Shown: in pieces, positions 27,560 to 34,911 of the stretch | Layout: every line of letters starts with the position of its first letter | Position numbering within the stretch: the stretch's first letter is position 1 | The notes under the pieces: model-generated | Told to the model about the DNA's origin: nothing | What the model saw: only the letters and a program-made list of their open reading frames with translations | The model's database searches: none | Translations under genes and position numbers: made by a program | Virus record (IMG/VR): IMGVR_UViG_3300037225_000932 | Location: 109,352-173,351 of that record | Strand: one strand, 5' to 3' | Length of the DNA stretch: 64,000 nucleotides | DNA from: a virus

Positions 27560-27632
27560 TGGGACCGGAGGGAGTCGAACCCTCGACCAATAGCTTAAAA
27601 GGCTACTGCTCTACCTACTGAGCTACAGTCCC
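27560..27632 (-). tRNA. tRNA-Lys(UUU)
   Basis: Acceptor GGGACTG/CGGTCCC (one wobble), D-stem GCTC/GAGC, anticodon stem GTAGC/GCTAT with loop CTTTTAA, T-arm GAGGG-TTCGACT-CCCTC, discriminator A. All standard; 73 bases. Confidence 0.93.
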
Positions 27633-27752
27633 AAAGCGCTTACCTGTAAGATGATTTTACGCTCAACTATTGCAAATCATTGAGGATATTGTAGATTGCT
27701 ATTTCTACACTTTTCGTCAAATCATTTAGGCTCTCCTTGGGTAAGCTATTCT
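27633..27752 (-). ncRNA. Structured leader of the tRNA-Lys transcript
   Basis: GCTTACC/GGTAAGC closes a block holding TGTAGA-AATAGCAA-TCTACA, with AATGATTTG twice. No gene. Lies between promoter 27753-27779 and the tRNA. Confidence 0.35.
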
Positions 27753-27779
27753 CTTAGAACTTTATTTACTTTTTCAGGG
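27753..27779 (-). promoter_or_regulatory. Phage promoter (CCCTGA/TTCTAAG)
   Basis: Drives the tRNA-Lys unit; encodes PLKK-stop of the 27766-27909 gene. Confidence 0.6.
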
Positions 27780-27909
27780 GTTTAACTACATCAATCTTAG
27801 ACCAATTCATTTTCTCTTTCATTTTTACCACTTTATAGAAGTCAAGAGGTGAAAGTTTCTCAGTGATAAATAACTTTTCATTTTCCGTTTTCATTTTAAC
27901 GTTTTCCAT
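27766..27909 (-). CDS. Small basic protein (47 aa)
   Basis: MENVKMKTENEKLFITEKLS, then 'DFYKVVKMKEKMNWSKIDVV'. The last four residues (PLKK) and stop are the promoter sequence of the tRNA-Lys unit. SD AAGGAAAA. Confidence 0.55.
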   Translation of the reverse strand: MENVKMKTENEKLFITEKLSPLDFYKVVKMKEKMNWSKIDVVKPLKK

Positions 27910-27932
27910 TTTTGTTATTTTCCTTACATTCT

Positions 27933-27959
27933 CTTAGAACTTTATTTACTTTTTCAGGG
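27933..27959 (-). promoter_or_regulatory. Phage promoter (CCCTGA/TTCTAAG)
   Basis: Upstream of 27766-27909. Confidence 0.6.
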
Positions 27960-27972
27960 AAAAGTTGTTTTC

Positions 27973-28148
27973 TTATTGATCTGGAGCTTTCTTAAAATCA
28001 TCAGGCAAACCGGCATCTCTTAATTCTTGACGAATTAATTGGTCAATATCTATAGTTATCGCTTTTTCTTCCCAATGGCTTATATCACACAAGCCTAAAA
28101 CATTCTTTACTATTTTTTAGTCAATTTCTCAACAAAATCTTCTTCCAT
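27973..28148 (-). pseudogene. Frameshifted paralog of 28233-28427
   Basis: ATG 28148 (SD AAAAAGGTGA) reads MEEDFVEKLTKK-stop. One base back at the A6 run the frame continues as 'NVLGLCDISHWEEKAITIDI', 'DQLIRQELRDAGLPDDFKK'. The intact neighbour ends 'IREELKNAGLPEHFKK'. Either a -1 slip at A6, a decayed copy or a sequencing indel. Confidence 0.6.
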
Positions 28149-28232
28149 AAATCACCTTTTTGCGAAAAAAAAGAAAAAGTCTAGCAGATTGGGTTCCTAT
28201 CGAGCCGATAAACGGCACCAGACTATTTCTTA

Positions 28233-28427
28233 TTAACTTAGAACTTTCTTAAAATGTTCAGGGAGGCCAGCATTTTTTAATTCTTCTCGTATTGTTCGAG
28301 CCATATCTTCTCGCATTTGACAATATCCTCTCCAACTAAAATCAAGACCATGATCCTGAAGTTTATGTCTAACTACATTATCGCAAAGACATTCAGATAA
28401 AGCCTCAGCGAAATCTTTATCTTCCAT
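28233..28427 (-). CDS. Small helical protein
   Basis: 64 residues from MEDKDFAEALSECLCDNVVR (SD GAGGATAA), with 'MREDMARTIREELKNAGLPE'. A frameshifted paralog follows at 27973-28148. The C-terminus HFKKVLS is also promoter sequence. Function unknown. Confidence 0.6.
   Translation of the reverse strand: MEDKDFAEALSECLCDNVVRHKLQDHGLDFSWRGYCQMREDMARTIREELKNAGLPEHFKKVLS
28237..28263 (-). promoter_or_regulatory. Phage promoter (CCCTGA/TTCTAAG) inside a coding end
   Basis: Lies within the last codons of 28233-28427; upstream of a spacer hairpin (28160-28225) and the 27973-28148 gene. Confidence 0.5.
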
Positions 28428-28428
28428 T

Positions 28429-28692
28429 TTATTTATCCTCTTTCTCAAGGTTTTCTTTCAGTTTCATATTATCAGCTTTATTTTTTAGATTATACAAGCA
28501 ATTTTTAGTGCCATTAACAAATCGGCCCTTTTTGCCTCCATGTAATTTAGAAGGTCTATTTCTATCTCTTTCTTGGTGTTTAAGGCTTTTTACTTTTTGT
28601 TTTTCAGGTCTACTCTCATTCCACTTATCAAAGGTTGGATTACCGAGTGTCCAACCCTTTTCTTTATCAACGTGTCTACGGGTATCACTCAT
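28429..28692 (-). CDS. Basic hypothetical protein
   Basis: 87 residues from MSDTRRHVDKEKGWTLGNPT. Very Lys/Arg/Asn-rich ('LKHQERDRNRPSKLHGGKKG', 'KNKADNMKLKENLEKEDK'). Possibly RNA- or DNA-binding by charge. A shorter basic protein at 5892-6053 has a similar flavour. Confidence 0.6.
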   Translation of the reverse strand: MSDTRRHVDKEKGWTLGNPTFDKWNESRPEKQKVKSLKHQERDRNRPSKLHGGKKGRFVNGTKNCLYNLKNKADNMKLKENLEKEDK

Positions 28693-28709
28693 GTTTTTTA
28701 TTATCCAAT

Positions 28710-28925
28710 TTAATAGCAAAAAATACCTTTTTCTATTTCTCTTAGAGCTTTATCCATTCCGTCTCTAAGATAAGTAAGAGTGTCACACAGGGCGTCACGA
28801 TCATCGCCTGGAATATTATCATGATAATTATTAAAAAATGATAAGTTTACTTTAGCTAATTCTATTTGTTTTTCAACAGCAGAAATAGCATTACGACAAT
28901 GTTTTTCAACCTCCGACGATAACAT
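28710..28925 (-). CDS. Small helical protein
   Basis: 71 residues: 'VEKHCRNAISAVEKQIELAK', 'YLRDGMDKALREIEKG'. Layout resembles 32859-33077 (RHTLFEARKLINLARFNLANY). SD AAAGGATAGG. Function unknown. Confidence 0.6.
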   Translation of the reverse strand: MLSSEVEKHCRNAISAVEKQIELAKVNLSFFNNYHDNIPGDDRDALCDTLTYLRDGMDKALREIEKGIFCY

Positions 28926-28930
28926 TTTAC

Positions 28931-29110
28931 CTATCCTTTATTTGTTGCTTCAATTTCTTTTTGTTGTTTTTCAGTAGGAATACGATAATCAGTGACAACA
29001 GAATTAACTAATCCGCACTTATTACATCGCCTATGTTGAACCTTATCGCAAAAGGCGAAAGGTTCAGGAGTTGACCATTTTGACCAATTATGGAAAAACC
29101 AACATTTCAT
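28931..29110 (-). CDS. Small zinc-type protein (59 aa)
   Basis: MKCWFFHNWSKWSTPEPFAF, then 'QHRRCNKCGLVNSVVTDY'. This 'C.FH.W..W....Q.R.C..CG' layout is common among small phage proteins; Cys/His probably bind zinc. SD AAGGAATAAT. Confidence 0.65.
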   Translation of the reverse strand: MKCWFFHNWSKWSTPEPFAFCDKVQHRRCNKCGLVNSVVTDYRIPTEKQQKEIEATNKG

Positions 29111-29121
29111 TTTATTATTCC

Positions 29122-29484
29122 TTAAAGGGAAACAGGAACCTTTCCCAGCAAATCGACCAGCATATTGATAAAATCAATTTCGTAAGTTTCCTTGCTATAC
29201 ATATCCCAGAGGCCAGATTGATATCTACGATAAGACAAGATGCCTCCCTTGACGCACCAATAGCCAATACCTGTCTTGCCTCCTGGGGGTCCACCTTCAT
29301 CGGCGGGAGCGGGGATAAACTTATGGGGAGGATGAGCATCTAATTTAGCACTAAATTCTTCTTGCTTCTTATGACGATCATCGGCCATCTTATTAATTAC
29401 ATCGCACCAACCCATATAATCGCTCATAGTCTTATCAGGATCAGGATACTTGTCTGGAACGTCCTTTTCAATCTTCTTAGCCAT
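29122..29484 (-). CDS. Hypothetical protein
   Basis: 120 residues: 'YPDPDKTMSDYMGWCDVINK', 'KFIPAPADEGGPPGGKTGIG', 'YEIDFINMLVDLLGKVPVSL'. Pro/Gly-rich centre. SD AAAAGGAACA. No family recognised. Confidence 0.6.
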   Translation of the reverse strand: MAKKIEKDVPDKYPDPDKTMSDYMGWCDVINKMADDRHKKQEEFSAKLDAHPPHKFIPAPADEGGPPGGKTGIGYWCVKGGILSYRRYQSGLWDMYSKETYEIDFINMLVDLLGKVPVSL

Positions 29485-29508
29485 TTTTTTTGTTCCTTTT
29501 GTTGCTAT

Positions 29509-29535
29509 TTTAGAACTTTATTATATTTATCAGGG
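29509..29535 (-). promoter_or_regulatory. Phage promoter (CCCTGA/TTCTAAA)
   Basis: Strict copy upstream of 29122-29484; its TGA is the stop of 29530-29757. Confidence 0.65.
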
Positions 29536-29757
29536 CAAAATAATTTCAATTTCATCTACAGCAACGAAAATATGACCAGCTAAATGGGCGGCATCAAGAT
29601 TAATTCTAATAGGAGTATGATATCCTTCTGAACAAACATCATCAATCTTGCCAGTTTCGCCGATAAATTCTTGTCCTAAATCGGTTAGATGACCTCTCTT
29701 TATCCTAATCCTATCTCCGATTTCAAGTAAAACTCCTTTTCCATCAATAATCTTCAT
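29530..29757 (-). CDS. Small SH3/KOW-like barrel protein
   Basis: 75 residues: 'GVLLEIGDRIRIKRGHLTDL', 'GETGKIDDVCS', 'HIFVAVDEIEIILP'. The GD-R-I..G-x-x-G layout is KOW/SH3-like. Stop TGA is part of the next promoter. Function unknown. Confidence 0.65.
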   Translation of the reverse strand: MKIIDGKGVLLEIGDRIRIKRGHLTDLGQEFIGETGKIDDVCSEGYHTPIRINLDAAHLAGHIFVAVDEIEIILP

Positions 29758-29806
29758 ATATTTATTCCTTTTGTTTTATTGTTTTGAGATATCCAATTGG
29801 TTCTAA

Positions 29807-29941
29807 TTATTCACCATTAGCAGCATCAATCCAACCATCGTTCCATTGCCTCCACTCTTCAGTTTCCTTTTGATAAGGATTTTGAGTTCGTCGCTTATCC
29901 TCACCAAAAGCATTATAGCCTTGTTCATACGCATTGTCCAT
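29807..29941 (-). CDS. RMF/CrpP-like small protein (44 aa)
   Basis: MDNAYEQGYNAFGEDKRRTQ, then 'NPYQKETEEWRQWNDGW'. The order A-x-x-x-G-x-x-A, NPY and W-x-x-G-W is the signature of the ribosome modulation factor/CrpP-like family. RMF itself dimerises ribosomes; phage copies have unknown roles. SD GGAGTAAG. Confidence 0.65.
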   Translation of the reverse strand: MDNAYEQGYNAFGEDKRRTQNPYQKETEEWRQWNDGWIDAANGE

Positions 29942-29987
29942 TACTACTTACTCCAAAAAAATGTTAAAAATCTCTTTTCTTACTATC

Positions 29988-30015
29988 TTTAGAACTTTAT
30001 ATTTTCTTCGCAGGG
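29988..30015 (-). promoter_or_regulatory. Phage promoter (CCCTGC/TTCTAAA)
   Basis: -35 variant CCCTGC. Upstream of 29807-29941. Confidence 0.55.
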
Positions 30016-30060
30016 AGGAAATTACTTATATTTCTCGTTTAGGTTTTTCTCCAACCTTAA

Positions 30061-30144
30061 TCATAATAACACTCCAAAGAAGCCAAATATACCAGGGAGA
30101 CCCAAACCAATAATAATCGCCAACACAACAAGAGAAATAATCAT
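30061..30144 (-). CDS. Tiny membrane protein (27 aa)
   Basis: MIISLVVLAIIIGLGLPGIF then GFFGVLL: one hydrophobic helix. SD AAAGGAAAAA. A 12-codon frame (MIKVGEKPKREI) overlaps its stop by ATGA. Confidence 0.5.
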   Translation of the reverse strand: MIISLVVLAIIIGLGLPGIFGFFGVLL

Positions 30145-30199
30145 TTTATTTTTCCTTTATGTTAGATTTTTTTTCGCAAAAAAAATTAAAGTCCTTTTC

Positions 30200-30904
30200 T
30201 TACCGTTCTAATGCTATTTTAATGAAAGCAGCACAGGCAATTAAGAAACTATCGTGAAAATTGCTTTCATTAGAAGTAAGAGGATATCCATCTGCTCCAT
30301 CTACATATCCAGCATAATACTTTGTTGGACTTACTTCTAATATTCGAAGAATAGTGGAAGCCGTTTGATGCTCCCCACAAATCCGATAATTACAAGCATA
30401 CTTAATTGGCTTCTTTGCCTTTTGGATTTTTTCATTTTCCTTATTAATAACTTCTCTTGCCTGCTCAAAACTATCAAAGTAATAAATGTCTTTCGTCCAC
30501 TTTCCATCCTTATTCATAAACTCCATCTTATAAGGATCTCGATAAACGTGAACCTGATAGTTAAGGAAAGTATTTTCTCTTCCATGAAACCTTCCCACCG
30601 AACCAGAGAGAAAAACAAGCTTTCCGTCTAATGCAACATTATATTCTTTTTGAACGGTCTCATTATGACCAAAAAGAGCCCTACAAACTTCATTTACAGA
30701 ATTAAACCAGTGAGCCCCGGCTGGCTGCCATTTTCCGTTAAAAGTAAGATAGTAAATATAGCCATCTATTTTCTTCCAACCATAATACTTGTAATTATTC
30801 TCTTCAGAAGCATATTCAAAGGGAGTGTCAATACCGGCAATATGAACCGTTTGACCATCAAATTCAAAAGACACATCAAATCCGACAGAGCTTTCACGTG
30901 TCAT
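30200..30904 (-). CDS. Hypothetical protein, paralog of 24469-24984
   Basis: 234 residues: 'SSVGFDVSFEFDGQTVHIAG', 'AGAHWFNSVNEVCRALFGHN', an extra middle block 'NYQVHVYRDPYKMEFMNKDG' with 'IYYFDSFEQAREVIN', then 'CNYRICGEHQTASTILRILE'. It looks like an internally duplicated form of the 24469 protein. Function unknown. Confidence 0.65.
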   Translation of the reverse strand: MTRESSVGFDVSFEFDGQTVHIAGIDTPFEYASEENNYKYYGWKKIDGYIYYLTFNGKWQPAGAHWFNSVNEVCRALFGHNETVQKEYNVALDGKLVFLSGSVGRFHGRENTFLNYQVHVYRDPYKMEFMNKDGKWTKDIYYFDSFEQAREVINKENEKIQKAKKPIKYACNYRICGEHQTASTILRILEVSPTKYYAGYVDGADGYPLTSNESNFHDSFLIACAAFIKIALER

Positions 30905-30928
30905 TTTAGTATTCCTTATGTTTAATAT

Positions 30929-30955
30929 CTTAGAACTTTTATGCTTTTCTCAGGG
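30929..30955 (-). promoter_or_regulatory. Phage promoter (CCCTGA/TTCTAAG)
   Basis: Upstream of 30200-30904. Confidence 0.6.
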
Positions 30956-30969
30956 GAAAATTATTAGTT

Positions 30970-31740
30970 TTATTTCCATATCATATCAAATACTTTTACT
31001 AATAAATCAGTTGCTTCTTTATCATCAACTCTATCCGGCAAAACAGAAGTGTCTAAAACTTCTTTAAGTCTTTCTAATCCTTTACCAATATCATCTACGC
31101 ACTTTTGTGTATCATTCTTATCATAAGTAATACCATTTCTAATATTCAAAAGATTTTGAATATCTGGCCGTGGAAAAGTAATTTTGCCAGTTTTTAACAA
31201 TTCTAAACCTTGAGCCGCAATTCTAAAGGCGTGCATTGCGAACTTCGTATCAAAACCCTTTTCTTCAGTAATGTATCGTCGTCCAGTTTTATTACTCTGT
31301 TTAATTAAAAGTTTATTCATTTGAGAATGTGAAAATCCGTCAAAAGAAAAATAAACTTTACGACTTAAAAGTTTTAATCCTCTTTCTCTTAACAAATTCC
31401 ACAAAACATTTTGAAAAACAATACAATTATCTGGAACAAAAAGAGTTTCAATGACATTAGGATTACAGCCATAAATGAGTTTAACCCATTTTCTAACATC
31501 ATAGAAATTGACTTCTGAATTAAATTGTTCAAATCGTTTTTGCCAACAATCAGGAATCTCACCAGTTATCCATTTGGAGCGTGGTGAATAATAAATTAAA
31601 ACATAATCATGATCACTTGTCGGAAGTGAAGTTCCATACATTTGAGAACCAGAAGTATGAAAAAGAAGAATATTATTTAATATCCATTCTTGTCCATCAG
31701 AAATTAGTCTATCAGTTAGACTTTTAATAGTTAGAGGCAT
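30970..31740 (-). CDS. RlaP-like nucleotidyltransferase
   Basis: 256 residues. Residues 28-46 'HTSGSQMYGTSLPTSDHDY' give the polymerase-beta-type G-S motif and the D-x-D pair (D43, D45). This matches the DNA polymerase beta superfamily nucleotidyltransferases (PF10127, RlaP/YcgL type) that often sit with RNA-repair genes. Probably adds nucleotides to an RNA or small-molecule end. Full length for the family. Confidence 0.8.
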   Translation of the reverse strand: MPLTIKSLTDRLISDGQEWILNNILLFHTSGSQMYGTSLPTSDHDYVLIYYSPRSKWITGEIPDCWQKRFEQFNSEVNFYDVRKWVKLIYGCNPNVIETLFVPDNCIVFQNVLWNLLRERGLKLLSRKVYFSFDGFSHSQMNKLLIKQSNKTGRRYITEEKGFDTKFAMHAFRIAAQGLELLKTGKITFPRPDIQNLLNIRNGITYDKNDTQKCVDDIGKGLERLKEVLDTSVLPDRVDDKEATDLLVKVFDMIWK

Positions 31741-31794
31741 TTTTACATTTCACTTTTAATGCGAAATATTTTTTTCGCAAAATAAAAATCTAAT

Positions 31795-32052
31795 TTACGC
31801 TGCATAAAATGGAAGCTTTTTATCGCTTTTTGAAAATCGACAAGGTTTCCAGCTTTGATCGGCTCCCTCAATGAAAAAGCGATTACTACTATCTCTTCCG
31901 GTAATAAGTAGTGCCTTATTCTTTCTGCCGTTAGGATCTCTAATGACAACAATATAACAATTGGCATAAGACTGTAATGGAAGCGGGCTATAAACACCAG
32001 GAAGTTCCATTATTTTTTTCCAAGTAAGAGTTGTTTGTTCAGAAGGTGTCAT
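31795..32052 (-). CDS. Hypothetical protein (PG-x-Y family)
   Basis: 85 residues: 'TWKKIMELPGVYSPLPLQSY', 'CYIVVIRDPNGRKNKALLIT', 'DQSWKPCRFSKSDKK'. Related in layout to 58677-58967 and 59555-59827 (helix, PG(I/V)Y, R(I/V)VVF..., W..FKF). Function unknown. Confidence 0.6.
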   Translation of the reverse strand: MTPSEQTTLTWKKIMELPGVYSPLPLQSYANCYIVVIRDPNGRKNKALLITGRDSSNRFFIEGADQSWKPCRFSKSDKKLPFYAA

Positions 32053-32067
32053 AATTTACTCTAAAAG

Positions 32068-32139
32068 TATCCCGTAGGAGGCTCGAACTCCTGTTTTCGG
32101 CGTGAAGGGCCAATATCCTAGCCACTAGATGAACGGGAC
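32068..32139 (-). tRNA. tRNA-Glu(UUC)
   Basis: Acceptor GTCCCGT/ACGGGAT (G1-U72 wobble), anticodon stem TTGGC/GCCGA with loop CCTTCAC, T-arm with TTCGAGC, discriminator A. Anticodon UUC. Position 33 is C instead of U, unusual. Otherwise close to bacterial tRNA-Glu. Confidence 0.8.
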
Positions 32140-32196
32140 TTTTCTATTGTCTTTATATCTTTAAGTAAAAATTCGGGGCAAAAATAAAAACTCTTT

Positions 32197-32535
32197 TTAC
32201 ACATTCGATCCAACGCAAAACATTGGACTATCAGCAAATTCGTTATTTTCATAACTCTTTAGTGCTTCTAATCGAACAGAATGAGGAATACAAGCCCAAC
32301 GAATAAGCTTGCCATCTGGATTGATTTTAACTGAACCTACTTTACGGGCAGAATTAGTGCCGACCATAAGCATAATAGTTCCGGTAATTGAACAGTCTCT
32401 TTGTTCTTGGCCTACTTCAAAGAAATATTCATTACCCTTATATTTCCAAGCATTAGATGATCCATTAGGATCGGTGATAGCTTTTAAGATTTTATCTTGA
32501 CAACGAGAAGCAGCACAAGTGCATGAGTAACCCAT
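32197..32535 (-). CDS. Hypothetical protein
   Basis: 112 residues: 'GYSCTCAASRCQDKILKAIT', 'YFFEVGQEQRDCSITGTIML', 'GSVKINPDGKLIRWACIPHS'. Beta-rich. SD AAAGGATAATAAA. No family recognised. Confidence 0.65.
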   Translation of the reverse strand: MGYSCTCAASRCQDKILKAITDPNGSSNAWKYKGNEYFFEVGQEQRDCSITGTIMLMVGTNSARKVGSVKINPDGKLIRWACIPHSVRLEALKSYENNEFADSPMFCVGSNV

Positions 32536-32601
32536 TTTATTATCCTTTATATTTTTTAGATTTAATTAAAGACCAACTATCTATTCCAATCTCTCTTTTA
32601 T

Positions 32602-32844
32602 TCAACCATAAAAAAGAACATAACAAATATCATTCAAGGTTTTAGTTAGTCCGTTTTTCCAAATGCCTAGAAATGCTTTGCCCATCATAATACAAATCAA
32701 AAAACATAGAACTAAACTCAGAAACAAAAGTAAAAAAATAGCAAAATAATAAAAGAGCCATCCAACAGAAACGAGTAGTGCAAGAGAAAATATTCCCACA
32801 AGAAACTCTTTTGACGTATTAGTGAAATTTTTCGCAATATTCAT
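32602..32844 (-). CDS. Membrane protein
   Basis: 80 residues from MNIAKNFTNTSKEFLVGIFS (SD AAAGGATAATAAA). Two strongly hydrophobic helices ('LALLVSVGWLFYYFAIFLLL', 'FLSLVLCFLICIMMGKAFLG'). Start overlaps the upstream gene's stop. Function unknown. Confidence 0.6.
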   Translation of the reverse strand: MNIAKNFTNTSKEFLVGIFSLALLVSVGWLFYYFAIFLLLFLSLVLCFLICIMMGKAFLGIWKNGLTKTLNDICYVLFYG

Positions 32845-32858
32845 TTTATTATCCTTTA

Positions 32859-33077
32859 TCATTCAGAAGGTAATTCAAAAGGTAATTCTTTTTCAATAAG
32901 AAAACATTGTGTTTTAAGATCTTCAATTCGCCGAAGGAAATCTTTCATTTCAGGATTATCGGATAGTCCCTCATAATTAGCAAGATTAAATCTGGCAAGG
33001 TTAATAAGTTTTCTTGCCTCAAAAAGAGTATGTCTGGTTGAAATTTTAAGGTCTTTAAGGTATTCAAGGTCTTTCAT
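32859..33077 (-). CDS. Small helical protein
   Basis: 72 residues: 'HTLFEARKLINLARFNLANY', 'DFLRRIEDLKTQCFLIEKEL'. Two long helices, similar to 28710-28925. Coupled to the membrane gene downstream. Function unknown. Confidence 0.6.
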   Translation of the reverse strand: MKDLEYLKDLKISTRHTLFEARKLINLARFNLANYEGLSDNPEMKDFLRRIEDLKTQCFLIEKELPFELPSE

Positions 33078-33140
33078 TTTACTTACTCTTTTTAGTAATA
33101 TAGATTTATATCTTTATTATTACTTTTCAGGGCGAAAAAA

Positions 33141-33638
33141 TTATAGAAGTTCAAGTTCATCAGGGCTAAAATGAATATGCCAACGAGTAGAAGTAAGTTC
33201 TATCTCAATCGTTTTAGTTTTATTAAAACCATTATTGAGACTAACTACTTTGCCAGTCTTATTGTTCCAATAATCATTAGTGTGAGCTTTAACTTTATCT
33301 CCAACTTTAAAATCTCCAACTTTAAAAGTCTTACTAACAATCTCAGAATTATCATTATTTAAGATGCCTGCTTCTAAAAGAGCATAATAGCAGGACTTAG
33401 GGATTTCTAGTGTCTTATATTGAAAGTCAAGAGAAGTAATTTCTATTTCGCTAAAATAAAAATAATGTCCATTAATATCAACTTTAAAACTATAAGACTT
33501 ATTAGGATCAATTTTGATAACCGTCCCAAAAGTCCCCCATTTCTTATCATTATCAGGAAAAGTCCATTTTGCTTGAACTTTAGTTCCCACAATAATCTTT
33601 GAGGTTTTAACGCTTTTGACTTTAATGACGAGTTTCAT
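33141..33638 (-). CDS. Two-barrel SH3-like protein, paralog of 35677-36174
   Basis: 165 residues from the second ATG (eight bases after AAGGG). Two repeats of 'VG(T/D)KV.A', e.g. 'IIVGTKVQAKWTFPDNDKKW' and 'FKVGDKVKAHTNDYWNNKTG'; centre 'YYALLEAGILNNDNSEIVSK'. The 35677 copy has the same order. Function unknown. Confidence 0.65.
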   Translation of the reverse strand: MKLVIKVKSVKTSKIIVGTKVQAKWTFPDNDKKWGTFGTVIKIDPNKSYSFKVDINGHYFYFSEIEITSLDFQYKTLEIPKSCYYALLEAGILNNDNSEIVSKTFKVGDFKVGDKVKAHTNDYWNNKTGKVVSLNNGFNKTKTIEIELTSTRWHIHFSPDELELL

Positions 33639-33688
33639 AGTCATGTCCCTTATGTTTTATTTTACATCTTTATGATTATTTTCTGGCA

Positions 33689-33720
33689 ATAAGAAATCGT
33701 CCCGTTAAGGGCGATTTCTT
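33689..33720 (-). terminator. Rho-independent terminator
   Basis: AAGAAATCGCCC-TTAA-CGGGACGATTTCTT, behind 33746-34183. Confidence 0.7.
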
Positions 33721-33745
33721 TAACTTTTGAAGGTTTTAACCGCAA

Positions 33746-34183
33746 TTAGGCGGTAAAAGCTTCCTCAGTAGCGGGGGCAGTAGTTGCCTCTGGAGCCGGA
33801 TTAGTTGCCGGAGTTTCAGTCGCGGGAGTGGAAGTTTCGGCCTTGGCTTCCTTCTTTTCCGCAGCCTTCTTTTCCTTCAGAAGATTGGCCAAAGCAGCCA
33901 ATTCCTCAGCAGTAAAGTTAGCAATCTTCTCCGCCACGGCCGCTTTAGTCTGCTCATCCTTATAAGCAGGCAGGTCGGTAATTTCCTCGAAAATAGACAG
34001 AGGTTCAACCGCATAAGTCTGTCCCTCTGTCGCCTTAGAATTAAGATGTGCAACCAGCTTAGTTCCGGTTTCATCATCCTTGACCATCCCGATTACAGTT
34101 CGAATGGTCTCACTTCCTCGCCCGACCTTACGAGTTCGCCGTGCCGCAATCACCTTAACCGTCTTCTCAGTCTGCGTGTCCAT
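33746..34183 (-). CDS. Family protein with Ala/Pro tail (paralog of 15727-16125)
   Basis: 145 residues: 'GRGSETIRTVIGMVKDDETG', 'VAHLNSKATEGQTYAVEPLS', 'FEEITDLPAYKDEQTK', then helices and an Ala/Thr/Pro tail of about 45 residues. G+C-rich in an AT-rich neighbourhood, like 9077 and 15727. SD AAAGGAAAA. Function unknown. Confidence 0.7.
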   Translation of the reverse strand: MDTQTEKTVKVIAARRTRKVGRGSETIRTVIGMVKDDETGTKLVAHLNSKATEGQTYAVEPLSIFEEITDLPAYKDEQTKAAVAEKIANFTAEELAALANLLKEKKAAEKKEAKAETSTPATETPATNPAPEATTAPATEEAFTA

Positions 34184-34224
34184 TTCTCATTTTCCTTTAT
34201 GTTAGAGGTTTTGGACGACGCTTT

Positions 34225-34251
34225 CTTAGAACTTTATGGTCAAATTTCGGG
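34225..34251 (-). promoter_or_regulatory. Phage promoter (CCCCGA/TTCTAAG)
   Basis: Upstream of 33746-34183. Confidence 0.6.
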
Positions 34252-34281
34252 GAAGAGAGGTCTCTTCTCTACCGTCTAACA

Positions 34282-34788
34282 CTATGCGGCTGTTAAGACA
34301 GGTAGGTTATAGGCATATTCCCGACTAACTGCTTGAATTTTATTGTTATCAAATTTCAAAAACTCATTTCTATCTTTTGCCCACCAAGGCTCAACTGCTT
34401 CTTTTATAACTTCAATTTCAGAACCAGGGTATCTATTAGACAATCCTATAACTGTAGCAGCAACACATTGATCAAGAAACATTCCACAAACAATAAAGTT
34501 TTGAGGTAAATCTAAGGATATAATAATTTTTTGAATTTCAGGACTTCCGTCTCTAATTGATTTTGTAGCGGAATATAGATAGGGATAGTTTCTGAAAGTT
34601 TTTCTTAAAAGAAGATGAGTAGGACCATAATTTTCATATTCCAAAACAATAATAGGAATACTATTTATGATCGCATAAGAAGCTAATTTTGCACATTCTA
34701 TAATACATCTGGTAAAACGTTTTTTAATTTTAGAAGGAAAAAACTTAGACTGAACATCTATTATAATAAGAGTTTTATCAGGGCTCAT
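34282..34788 (-). CDS. Isochorismatase-like hydrolase
   Basis: 168 residues. 'LIIIDVQSKFF' has catalytic D11, 'ATKSIRDGS' the Lys (K76), and 'IVCGMFLDQCVAATVIG' the nucleophile C108. This is the cysteine-hydrolase family that includes nicotinamidases and isochorismatases. Could act in NAD metabolism or degrade a signalling molecule; substrate not readable. Slightly short but complete. Confidence 0.75.
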   Translation of the reverse strand: MSPDKTLIIIDVQSKFFPSKIKKRFTRCIIECAKLASYAIINSIPIIVLEYENYGPTHLLLRKTFRNYPYLYSATKSIRDGSPEIQKIIISLDLPQNFIVCGMFLDQCVAATVIGLSNRYPGSEIEVIKEAVEPWWAKDRNEFLKFDNNKIQAVSREYAYNLPVLTAA

Positions 34789-34815
34789 ATCTCGTCTCTT
34801 TATTAAATAAAAAAT

Positions 34816-34905
34816 CCAGGGAGAATAAAGAAAGATATAGAAACTCTGGCGAGTTTACACGGTGATCCGGTGACCGATTTTTGTCTTTCTGCTTATTCTA
34901 CCTGG
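34816..34905 (-). ncRNA. Three-way-junction element
   Basis: Long stem CCAGG, AGAATAA, AGAAAGA / TCTTTC, TTATTCT, CCTGG encloses a CGGT/ACCG arm and AAACTC-GCCA-GAGTTT. Lies between 34912-35154 and the hydrolase; no strict promoter of its own. Could be a 5' leader of the hydrolase mRNA. Confidence 0.45.
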
Positions 34906-34911
34906 AAATTA

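Noticed and set aside
31743-31997. Minus-strand frame of 84 codons
   Set aside because: Shadow of 31795-32052, which has paralogs; this frame has none.
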